Below, in pieces: positions 32,144-39,167 of a stretch of 39,167 bases of DNA (the stretch's first letter is position 1; every line of letters begins with the position of its first letter). The stretch is taken from positions 1-39,167 of the forward strand of contig JAQVDY010000015.1 in NCBI GenBank assembly GCA_028698215.1, written 5' to 3'. Under the pieces are notes generated by a model, which saw only the letters and a list, made by a program, of their open reading frames with translations, ran no database searches and was not told where the DNA came from. The DNA comes from Actinomycetota bacterium. GTDB lineage: Bacteria; Actinomycetota; Humimicrobiia; Humimicrobiales; Humimicrobiaceae. A program made the position numbers and the translations under genes.

Positions 32144-33057
32144 TTTTCCTCCCGCGGCTGCATTCTGGCTATAAGTACCCTGTCTTTTTGATTATAATCC
32201 TTTTTTATCTCTATCGAAACCGGGTTTATTGCCTGTTGGCATAACTCTGCTGCCTTTTCTGATACCAAAGGATCCACCTCCAGCAACAGAAAGCAGTCTC
32301 CAGGAGCCAAAAAAGGCTTAACCTTTTCAAAAATTTCTGCATAAGCTTCACTGCCCGTAGGTCCTCCCACCAGTGCCTGGCGGGGCTCATAATCCCTTAT
32401 CTCCCGGTCCAGGTTCTGGTAATTCTGTTCCGAAACATAGGGGGGATTGGATATTACCATATTTATGTCCTGCTTGTATTTATCCACAAACTGTTTCTCC
32501 TGGGGAATTACATCAGCCGCCATAATTTCAATTTTAGCCAGGCTTTCCGGGCCAAGTAAGGCCCGGGCATTGGCCCTGGCTATTTCTATTGCCTGGCTGC
32601 TGCAATCAGTAGCCAGTATGTGAAAAGGTATATCTTTGGGAATCTCGGCAGCCAGGCTTAAAGCTATTGCGCCGCTGCCGGTACCAATATCAATTATATT
32701 TAACAGCCGGGGGCCCCTACCTGCTATAATTCCTAAAGCCTGGTCTACTAACACCTCGGTTTCCGGCCGGGGTATCAGCACTTCCGGCCCCACTTTTAGC
32801 TCCATCTTCCTAAAACCAGCCAGCCCTAATATATATTGTATGGGCATATGCTCCAGCCTTTTTAAAATAAGGCGCTTAAATTGAGCCAGCTCCTTTTCTG
32901 TAGGCCTATAATCATAATTTAGGTATAACTTCATCCGGGACAGCTTAAGAGCCGAACTTAAAAGAAGTTCTGCAGACAGCCTGGCTTGCGGCACCTGTTT
33001 GCGGTTAAAATATTCAATGCCCCATTCCAATAGCCTTTTTACAGTCCAAGCCTGCAA
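32140..33057 (-). CDS. prmC: Peptide chain release factor N5-glutamine methyltransferase
   Basis: Methylates the Gln of the GGQ motif of release factors using S-adenosylmethionine. The 305 residues include the N-terminal helical RF-binding part (about 1-75), the SAM-binding DIGTGSGAI (123-131) and the catalytic NPPY (204-207). It directly follows its substrate gene prfA, as in many bacteria. TTG start at 33057 with AGGGG 9-10 nt upstream; no ATG lies near the conserved N-terminus. Confidence 0.96.
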   Translation of the reverse strand: MQAWTVKRLLEWGIEYFNRKQVPQARLSAELLLSSALKLSRMKLYLNYDYRPTEKELAQFKRLILKRLEHMPIQYILGLAGFRKMELKVGPEVLIPRPETEVLVDQALGIIAGRGPRLLNIIDIGTGSGAIALSLAAEIPKDIPFHILATDCSSQAIEIARANARALLGPESLAKIEIMAADVIPQEKQFVDKYKQDINMVISNPPYVSEQNYQNLDREIRDYEPRQALVGGPTGSEAYAEIFEKVKPFLAPGDCFLLLEVDPLVSEKAAELCQQAINPVSIEIKKDYNQKDRVLIARMQPREEK

Positions 33058-33060
33058 GGT

Positions 33061-34140
33061 CTATGCCCCTATTTTTTCAATTTTTTTGGCTTCGTCCTCT
33101 GCCTTCAGAGAATCTATAAGCTCGGACAAATCACCATTTAGGACATCTTCCAGCTTATAAAGGGTAAGGTTTATGCGATGGTCGGTAATCCTGCCCTGGG
33201 GAAAATTGTAGGTCCTGATTCTTTCACTGCGGTCCCCGCTGCCGATCTGCATACGGCGGTTCTTAGTCTGCTCGTCTACCTGTTTCTGCTCTTCAATTTC
33301 ACGTATGCGGGCCCTCAGTATCCGGAAAGCTTTTTCCTTGTTCTGCAGCTGGGATTTTTCATCCTGGCAGCTCACTACTATCCCCGTAGGAACATGGGTT
33401 AGCCTTACCGCAGAATCTGTGGTATTTACTGATTGGCCCCCGGGTCCGCTGGACCGGTAGACATCCACCCTTACGTCCTGGGGATCCAGGCTTACTTCTA
33501 TATCCTCGGCCTCAGGCATGACTGCCACAGTAGCAGTTGAAGTGTGGATCCTTCCTCCGGATTCTGTAACCGGAATCCTCTGTACCCGGTGAACCCCGGA
33601 TTCATATTTCATGGTGCCGTATACCTGCTTGCCTTCCACACTGAAAATAATTTCCTTAAATCCGCCTATGCCCAGGGAATTTGAACTTAAAAGTTCGTGC
33701 TTCCATCCCCGGCCGTCCGCGTATTTGGTATACATGCGGTACAAATCTCCAGCAAACAAAGCTGCTTCATCCCCTCCGGCTCCAGCCCTTATTTCAATAA
33801 TAACGTTCTTCTGGTCATTGGGGTCCTGGGGAGACAGCAGCAATTTTATATTTTTTTCCAAAGCCTCTTTTTCCTTCAGGTTCTTGCTTAGCTCTTCTTC
33901 TAAATACACCTTCATATCCTCATCTTCTTCTGCTGCCTGCATCTCTTTTATGTCCTGGATAGAAGACAGCACCTTACGGTAAGACCGGGCAGCTTTTACC
34001 GTGCCCTCCAGCTCAGATATCTGTTTTCCGTACTCTTTAATCCTTGCCGGATCAGAGCTTACTTCTGGATCAGACATCTTTTGCATGAACTGCTTGTATT
34101 TTTGTTCATAGGTCTCTAGCTTCTTTAGCAGCTCCGGCAT
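33061..34140 (-). CDS. prfA: Peptide chain release factor 1
   Basis: Terminates translation at UAG and UAA. The 359 residues contain the codon-recognition tripeptide PVT (190-192, the PxT class of RF1) and the catalytic GGQ (234-236) in [16 protein letters not shown]. Overlaps the DUF1385 gene by 16 bp and lies 3 bp before prmC. Confidence 0.98.
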   Translation of the reverse strand: MPELLKKLETYEQKYKQFMQKMSDPEVSSDPARIKEYGKQISELEGTVKAARSYRKVLSSIQDIKEMQAAEEDEDMKVYLEEELSKNLKEKEALEKNIKLLLSPQDPNDQKNVIIEIRAGAGGDEAALFAGDLYRMYTKYADGRGWKHELLSSNSLGIGGFKEIIFSVEGKQVYGTMKYESGVHRVQRIPVTESGGRIHTSTATVAVMPEAEDIEVSLDPQDVRVDVYRSSGPGGQSVNTTDSAVRLTHVPTGIVVSCQDEKSQLQNKEKAFRILRARIREIEEQKQVDEQTKNRRMQIGSGDRSERIRTYNFPQGRITDHRINLTLYKLEDVLNGDLSELIDSLKAEDEAKKIEKIGA

Positions 34141-35033
34141 TTTTGCTCACTCTCCTTACCTAAAGCCTGCTCTGCTTCCAGCACCTTTTTAAAGGACTGG
34201 ATAGCAACTTCCAGCTGCTGGTCATCAGGCTCCCTGGTGGTCATCCTCTGCAGCAGAAGACCAGGGTAGAATATCATGTTTACCCATTTGTTCTGGCTGA
34301 ATTTACCAGCCAGCTTTATAAGCTCATAAGACACCCCGGCAATAACCGGAATAAGCAGTACCCGGTATACAATTCTCATCAGCATGGTCTGCTTGCCCAG
34401 CAATGCAAATACAAAAATAGCTACAAACATCACTATCAGCAAAAAGCTGGTGCCGCATCTTACATGCAGCCGGCTGTAGTTTTTAATAGAAGCCGGAACC
34501 AAATCTTCCCCGCCTTCATAGCCCTGGATAGTTTTATGTTCCGCTCCGTGGTACTGAAACAGCCTTTTTATGTCTTTAATGGAAGATATAATGGCAATAT
34601 AGCCTACAAAGAATCCAATCCTGATTAAACCTTCCAGCAGGTTATACAGGAAAGCATTGGAAAAATTTTCACTAAAGGTCCTTCCAATCAAGGTAGGCAA
34701 TACAAAAAATATACCTACCGAAAATATGACGGCGATGATAATGGAAATAGCCATCTCTTTTTTAGAAAACTGAATCTCTTCTTCAGTGGCTTCATTAACC
34801 GAAACGCTGATGGCCCTAAAGCCCAAGATCATGGTTTCTAACAGGGTGACTATTCCCCTGATAAAAGGCCAGCCTAAAAAAGGATATTTTTCCTGCAAAG
34901 GTTTTAACCGGTAGACAGAGGTGGCAATGCTCTTATCGGGCCTTCTTACCGCCAGTGCCCAGAAATGGCGGCTCTTCATCATTACTCCCTCTATGACTGC
35001 CTGACCCCCTATCTGGCAATTGTGGTTAGGCAT
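34125..35033 (-). CDS. DUF1385 (YqhQ-like) membrane protein
   Basis: About 302 residues and four or five transmembrane helices. Conserved family features: [11 protein letters not shown] at the N-terminus, YHGAEHKTI in the middle and HVRCGTSFL (usual HPRCGTSF). The paired His and Cys residues suggest metal binding. Function is not established; the gene is regularly next to prfA in Gram-positive bacteria. ATG at 35033 is chosen over an in-frame GTG at 35042. It overlaps thyX by 8 bp. Confidence 0.9.
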   Translation of the reverse strand: MPNHNCQIGGQAVIEGVMMKSRHFWALAVRRPDKSIATSVYRLKPLQEKYPFLGWPFIRGIVTLLETMILGFRAISVSVNEATEEEIQFSKKEMAISIIIAVIFSVGIFFVLPTLIGRTFSENFSNAFLYNLLEGLIRIGFFVGYIAIISSIKDIKRLFQYHGAEHKTIQGYEGGEDLVPASIKNYSRLHVRCGTSFLLIVMFVAIFVFALLGKQTMLMRIVYRVLLIPVIAGVSYELIKLAGKFSQNKWVNMIFYPGLLLQRMTTREPDDQQLEVAIQSFKKVLEAEQALGKESEQKCRSC

Positions 35034-35709
35034 TAAAATCACTGGCTTTCGGAGGATGGTCGCACTGGTATTTGCCTTCCGGACAGGGCATCCTCAGGCA
35101 ATTGGGCCCGGCTTTTTCAAACACTACCGGGCTTACTTTTTTTACCAGCTTGAGCATAGCGGTAGCCAGGTCCCGAATTTCCCACTGGGCCCGGTTACAG
35201 CAGCGAACGGTAAAGAAATGAAGCAGTTCTCTGCCATTCATGGTAACCACTATTTTGGTTTCGGAAGCATTGGGAAGTATGTACCTGGCATCCTCAGCCT
35301 CAATTCCTGAATCCAGCATTTTCTTATAAAGCTGATGGCTTGAATCCACCATTTCCTCGAACCAGGCTTTAGCCTGGGCATCCTTTTTAATGCTGGGAGG
35401 CAATATATAGTCAAACCCCTCTTTAAATTTTACATATCTCTGGGACTGCTGGTTATAGGAAGCTACCCTATGCCTTACCAACTGATGGGTAAGCGCCCTG
35501 GATACTCCTTCAATAGCAAAGGTAAAGCTTATATGCTCGGTAGTAGAAAGATGTCCGCTTTTTACTACAAACCTGACCAGCTTGTTTACCTCTTCCCCGC
35601 TTAACTTTTCATCCAGCTCTTCTATCCCTACCGGGGAATAGCAAAGCCTGGCCGCCAGTGCCACCATTCTTTCTGGTTGAGGGGTATGCCTCAATAGTTT
35701 TAATTTCAT
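35026..35709 (-). CDS. thyX: Flavin-dependent thymidylate synthase
   Basis: Makes dTMP from dUMP using methylene-THF and FADH2. The 227 residues carry the ThyX signature RHRxxSxNxxSxRY, intact at 79-92. No thyA is in the window. It works downstream of the dCMP deaminase (dUMP supply) and glyA (methylene-THF supply). It begins 9 bp after rpmE. Confidence 0.97.
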   Translation of the reverse strand: MKLKLLRHTPQPERMVALAARLCYSPVGIEELDEKLSGEEVNKLVRFVVKSGHLSTTEHISFTFAIEGVSRALTHQLVRHRVASYNQQSQRYVKFKEGFDYILPPSIKKDAQAKAWFEEMVDSSHQLYKKMLDSGIEAEDARYILPNASETKIVVTMNGRELLHFFTVRCCNRAQWEIRDLATAMLKLVKKVSPVVFEKAGPNCLRMPCPEGKYQCDHPPKASDFNA

Positions 35710-35718
35710 AAAAGGACC

Positions 35719-35925
35719 TTAATTCTTTTTTTTATTAAGTCTCTTCTTAAACCTCTCTACCCTTCCCCCCGAATCTACCAGTTTTTGCTTACCGGTATAG
35801 AAAGGATGGCAGCTGGAGCAAATCTCCACTTTTAGTTCCTTCTGGGTTGACCTGGTCTGGAAGGTATTTCCACAAGAACAGGTAACCGCACAATCAAAAT
35901 ATTCTGGATGTATTCCGCTTTTCAT
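35719..35925 (-). CDS. rpmE: 50S ribosomal protein L31 (zinc-binding type)
   Basis: The 68 residues start MKSGIHPEY and keep the four zinc cysteines (in [12 protein letters not shown] and [13 protein letters not shown]). This is the C+ form, usually replaced by a C- paralog under zinc limitation. The ATG at 35925 is chosen over one 24 nt upstream because GAGGTG lies 7 nt before it and all homologues start there. Confidence 0.96.
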   Translation of the reverse strand: MKSGIHPEYFDCAVTCSCGNTFQTRSTQKELKVEICSSCHPFYTGKQKLVDSGGRVERFKKRLNKKKN

Positions 35926-36012
35926 AAATAAACACCTCTTGTTTTTCAAACAAATTATTCAAATCAAACATGATATCATAAAAAGACAACTAAGTCACTA
36001 ATAATCAAAAGC

Positions 36013-37392
36013 TTAAAGAGATTTATTGTTCTGGAAACTAGCCCTCAGGGCATTTAGGAAATCCAGGTTGGATTTGGTTTTCCTTACATAACCTATCAGC
36101 TGCTCTATAGCCACTTCCGGCTCCTTCTCATGTATGATCCTCCTGAGCCTCCAAACCATTGAAGCTTCTTCATCATCCATGAGCAGCTCTTCTTTTCTGG
36201 TACCGGATTTAGTGATATCGATAGCCGGGAAAATCCTCTTGTCTGCCAGGGTCCTATCCAGCTTTATTTCCATATTGCCGGTGCCTTTAAACTCTTCAAA
36301 TATAACATCATCCATACGGCTTCCGGTTTCTATCAGGGCGGTGGCCAGTATAGTCAAACTGCCCCCGTCCTCTATATTTCTGGCCGCCCCAAAAAAGCTT
36401 TTGGGCGGGAACAGGGCAGTGGAATCTACACCACCGGAAAGCACCCTGCCGCTGGCTGGAATGGAAAGGTTATAAGCTCTGGCCAGCCTGGTGATACTAT
36501 CCAGCAGTATCAGCACATCCTTGCCGTGCTCTACCAGCCTTTTGGCCCTCTGCAATACCAATTCAGCCACCTGTATATGATTCTCGGAAGGCTGGTCAAA
36601 GGTAGAAGATATTACTTCCCCTTTTACCGACCTCTCCATATCTGTTACCTCTTCCGGTCTCTCATCTACCAGCAGCACTATGATATGCACCTCAGGGTTA
36701 TTTATGGAAACACTGTTGGCTATATCTTTAAGTATGGTAGTTTTTCCCGCTTTGGGAGGAGATACAATAAGGCCTCTCTGGCCTTTCCCTATAGGGGCTA
36801 TGAGGTCAATTACCCTTGCCGCCAGCCCTTCCGACCTGGTTTCCAGCCTCAGCCGCTCCAAAGGATAGATAGGGGTTAATGTTTCAAAAGGAGCCCTCCT
36901 CCTTATAAACTCGGGATCCCCTCCATTTACTTTCTCTATCCTGATTAAGGCATTGTACTTCTCATTATCTTTAGGAGGCCTTACCTGCCCAAAAACATCA
37001 TCCCCCTGCCTGAGCTTAAATCTTCTGATCTGGGATTGAGAAACATATATATCCTTGGCTCCAGGAAGATAACCGCTTACCCTTAAAAACCCATAACCAT
37101 CAGCCAGGATATCCAAAATGCCCATCATGCGCTCTTCATATACTTCCAGCTCTTTGGTCCTGCCTTCACTTTTAATATAGGTTTTTTCCGTAGCTGCCTT
37201 ATTTTTAATTTCCTCTTTCGGTTTTTCCTCCGCTTCCACCACCGGTCCGTCCCCGGCTGCAGCCTCCAATATTTTTTCTATCAGTTCATCCTTCTTGAAT
37301 TTGGAAAAACCGTTAATATCAAGCCCCTTGGCTATTTCCCTCAAATCCAGTAATTTCTTGGAGCTTAACATTTTCTTATTATATTCGTTCAT
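36013..37392 (-). CDS. rho: Transcription termination factor Rho
   Basis: Hexameric RNA helicase that ends transcription. The 459 residues comprise a SAP-like N-terminal domain (about 8-45), a short charged linker (about 46-85), the RNA-binding cold-shock-like domain ([14 protein letters not shown], from about 91), and the RecA-type motor with Walker A PPKAGKTT (212-219). All core motifs are intact. Rho may do much of the termination here, since several convergent gene ends leave no room for hairpins. Confidence 0.97.
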   Translation of the reverse strand: MNEYNKKMLSSKKLLDLREIAKGLDINGFSKFKKDELIEKILEAAAGDGPVVEAEEKPKEEIKNKAATEKTYIKSEGRTKELEVYEERMMGILDILADGYGFLRVSGYLPGAKDIYVSQSQIRRFKLRQGDDVFGQVRPPKDNEKYNALIRIEKVNGGDPEFIRRRAPFETLTPIYPLERLRLETRSEGLAARVIDLIAPIGKGQRGLIVSPPKAGKTTILKDIANSVSINNPEVHIIVLLVDERPEEVTDMERSVKGEVISSTFDQPSENHIQVAELVLQRAKRLVEHGKDVLILLDSITRLARAYNLSIPASGRVLSGGVDSTALFPPKSFFGAARNIEDGGSLTILATALIETGSRMDDVIFEEFKGTGNMEIKLDRTLADKRIFPAIDITKSGTRKEELLMDDEEASMVWRLRRIIHEKEPEVAIEQLIGYVRKTKSNLDFLNALRASFQNNKSL

Positions 37393-37630
37393 GCTAAAAC
37401 ATACCTCGCCTTTCTAATATAAAAGTTTTTGATGTATTTATTTTGTGTATTTATTTAAAAATTGTTTAAATAGGATAATTAGATATTAATTGGGTTAATG
37501 CAAAAAATGCAAAACTATCACCACTTTTTGAAAAAAAACAGTCAAGGACGAAGAAAGCCCGTTAATAATGGTTAATTTAATTGATAATATATGCAAATAA
37601 TAAAAAAAGCAAGAGCTAATTTTGTTCCCA

Positions 37631-37665
37631 TTCCGGGGCTGATCCAGCTTAAACCAGCCCCGGAA
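37631..37665 (-). terminator. Inverted repeat, probable trpB terminator
   Basis: TTCCGGGGCTG (37631-37641) pairs perfectly with 37655-37665 around 13 bases, 14 bp after the trpB stop. The stem is GC-rich. On the minus strand the T-run comes only about 22 nt later (37602-37608), so it is not a textbook intrinsic terminator. The rest of the gap to rho (37393-37630) is AT-rich without a clear promoter; TTGACT at 37545-37540 lacks a well-placed -10. Confidence 0.5.
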
Positions 37666-37678
37666 TTATTTAAGACAG

Positions 37679-39031
37679 CTAAAACTTGGGTAATCTTTCT
37701 AAGGATTTCTTAATCAGTTCGTCAGGATACTCATAGTCCTCCAGCTTGCCGTCCATGTAGTTCTGGTAAGATGCTAAATCAAAGTGGCCGTGGCCGCTGA
37801 AATTAAAGGCAATAACCTTTTCTTCTCCCGTTTCCTTGCATTTTAAGGCTTCATCAATCGCAGCCTTTATAGCGTGAGCGGTTTCCGGCGCCGGAAGGAC
37901 GCCTTCTGTCTTGGCAAAGATCATGGAAGCCTCAAATACCGGGTTTTGATGGTAGGATACTGCGTCAATTATGCCTTCCTTATGCAGCAGGCTGATCTGG
38001 GGAGCCATGCCGTGATACCTTAATCCTCCGGAATGGATAGGGGCAGGCACAAAATCATGGCCTAAAGTATACATTTTTACTATAGGCGCCATTTTAGCCG
38101 TATCCCCGTAATCATAGGCAAAAGGCCCCTTAGTCAGGGTAGGGCAGGCAATGGGCTCTACTGCAATAATCTTGATATCCTTGCCAGCCATTTTATCCGG
38201 GATAAAAGGAAAAGCAAAACCGGCAAAATTACTGCCGCCGCCTACGCAACCTATCAGCACATCGGGGAAAAGCCCTACTTTCTCAAACTGTTTCTTGGTT
38301 TCCAGCCCGATAACTGTCTGGTGAAGCAGAACGTGGTTGAGCACACTTCCCAGGGAATAATGGGTATTTTCATCCTTTGCTGCATCCTCTACCGCTTCGC
38401 TGATAGCCATACCCAAGCTGCCTGAAGTATCAGGATCCTGGGCCAAAATCCTCCTGCCCGCTTCGGTTTGGTTGGAGGGGGAAGCAAACACATTTGCACC
38501 CCATACCCTCATCATGATTTTCCTATAAGGTTTCTGCTCATAGCTTACCTTTACCATGTATACTACCAGCTCCATGTCCAGCATATTGCAGGCAAAAGCT
38601 AAAGCGCTGCCCCACTGTCCGGCCCCGGTCTCCGTGGTAAGCCTGTTTATGCCCTCTTTCTTATTATAATAGGCCTGGGCTACAGCCGTATTGGGTTTAT
38701 GGCTGCCGGCAGGGCTTACGCTTTCATTCTTGTAGAAAATTTTGGCCGGTGTACCCAGGTACTGCTCCAGCCTTTCAGCCCTTACCAAGGGGCTGGGCCT
38801 CCAGATAGAGTAAATCTTAAGAAGCTCTTCCGGTATGTCTATGAACCTTTCCTGGCTCATCTCCTGCTCTATGAGCTCCATGGGAAACAGAACCGATAAA
38901 TCCTCCGGGGTAAGGAGTTCACCCGTCTGGGGATTTAGGGGAGGATCCAGCGGTTTTGGCAGATCCGGATTAATATTGTACCACTGCCTGGGCATTTCAC
39001 TTTCTGATAGTAATATTTTTTTATCACTCAT
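37679..39031 (-). CDS. trpB: Tryptophan synthase beta chain, TrpB2 type
   Basis: PLP enzyme joining indole and serine to tryptophan. The 450 residues belong to the longer TrpB2 class: the PLP lysine K112 is in GSHKPN (TrpB1 has GAHKTN), followed by [13 protein letters not shown] and the glycine-rich CVGGGSN phosphate loop. No trpA is adjacent, as is usual for TrpB2, which may salvage indole on its own. AAGGAG lies 6 nt before the ATG. Regulated by the T-box upstream. Confidence 0.95.
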   Translation of the reverse strand: MSDKKILLSESEMPRQWYNINPDLPKPLDPPLNPQTGELLTPEDLSVLFPMELIEQEMSQERFIDIPEELLKIYSIWRPSPLVRAERLEQYLGTPAKIFYKNESVSPAGSHKPNTAVAQAYYNKKEGINRLTTETGAGQWGSALAFACNMLDMELVVYMVKVSYEQKPYRKIMMRVWGANVFASPSNQTEAGRRILAQDPDTSGSLGMAISEAVEDAAKDENTHYSLGSVLNHVLLHQTVIGLETKKQFEKVGLFPDVLIGCVGGGSNFAGFAFPFIPDKMAGKDIKIIAVEPIACPTLTKGPFAYDYGDTAKMAPIVKMYTLGHDFVPAPIHSGGLRYHGMAPQISLLHKEGIIDAVSYHQNPVFEASMIFAKTEGVLPAPETAHAIKAAIDEALKCKETGEEKVIAFNFSGHGHFDLASYQNYMDGKLEDYEYPDELIKKSLERLPKF

Positions 39032-39049
39032 TGTTTTCTCCTTTCTTTA

Positions 39050-39167
39050 AGTAAAATAAAAAAACCTCTCATATCTCTACTAACGGTAGAGACGAGAGGT
39101 TAATTCTCGCGGTGCCACTCTACTTCACTTCAGGCTCACGGCTGAAGTGCTCTCATCAGGTACATTA
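39050..39167 (-). promoter_or_regulatory. T-box leader of trpB (5' part outside window), probably tRNA-Trp responsive
   Basis: Reading the minus strand: an 8-bp stem (39149-39142 with 39133-39126), probably stem III; then AGAGTGGCACCGCGAGAA, the T-box consensus; then a terminator of arms 39101-39094/39070-39063 and inner arms CTCTAC/GTAGAG, ending in a T-run (39062 down). AGAG before the T-box can pair with CTCT in the terminator's 5' arm to form the antiterminator. The T-box UGGC pairs with GCCA, meaning discriminator base G73, which bacterial tRNA-Trp has. The specifier loop lies beyond the window. Confidence 0.9.

Noticed and set aside
37517-37545. Promoter for rho (TTGACT with TGATAG)
   Set aside because: The spacer is 19 bp and the -10 is poor; the AT-rich gap gives many equal candidates, so it is not listed as a feature.

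Overview
The window looks like chromosome from a monoderm (Gram-positive type) anaerobic bacterium, most likely a deep-branching actinobacterial or firmicute-like lineage. This rests on gene families and gene order only. The supporting signs are a LytR-CpsA-Psr protein, a sortase-type surface protein, the cluster rho-rpmE-thyX-DUF1385-prfA-prmC, the cluster tsaC-ywlE-rpiB-glyA, a T-box leader, and a bacterial/archaeal-type V-ATPase beside a complete F-ATPase. TGA, TAA and TAG are all used as stops. GTG and TTG starts are common and often backed by strong Shine-Dalgarno (SD) sites. I see no tRNA or rRNA genes, CRISPR arrays, insertion sequences or phage genes.

Layout. 1-1403 (+): the 3' part of a membrane PAS-GGDEF diguanylate cyclase. 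7127-1396 (-): an envelope operon, murA - lcp - capD/pglF-type dehydratase - sugar transferase. 7283-9104 (+): mgtE and a small unknown gene. 15988-9105 (-): dCMP deaminase followed by the F-type ATPase operon atpI-B-E-F-H-A-G-D-C. 16103-17284 (+): an MFS transporter. 17431-25943 (+): a nine-gene V/A-type ATPase operon in the Enterococcus hirae order ntpF-I-K-E-C-G-A-B-D. 25944-26313: a non-coding stretch with three successive hairpins. 27513-26314 (-): an LPYTG-anchored DUF11 surface protein behind a ~175-nt leader that contains an intrinsic terminator. 27829-30842 (+): tsaC, a YwlE-like phosphatase, rpiB, glyA. 37392-30839 (-): rho, rpmE, thyX, DUF1385, prfA, prmC and an ArsB/NhaD-type transporter. 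39031-37679 (-): a TrpB2-type trpB behind a T-box leader that runs off the window end.

How the parts fit. The cell appears to run two rotary ATPases encoded about 2 kb apart. The F-type c subunit lacks the Na+ ligands and should be H+-coupled. The V-type K subunit keeps every Na+ ligand known from E. hirae NtpK and should be Na+-coupled. The F-type complex has two oddities: a delta subunit reduced to its C-terminal domain, and an alpha-subunit P-loop lacking the first glycine. The left-hand genes handle peptidoglycan precursor synthesis, attachment of wall polymers and start of a surface glycan, next to a c-di-GMP enzyme. The right-hand genes cover translation, its quality control and one-carbon metabolism. 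Three convergent gene pairs overlap or abut at their stop codons, leaving no room for intrinsic terminators.

Most noteworthy: the paired H+/Na+ ATPases, the truncated delta subunit, and the attenuator-like or small-RNA leader of the surface protein.
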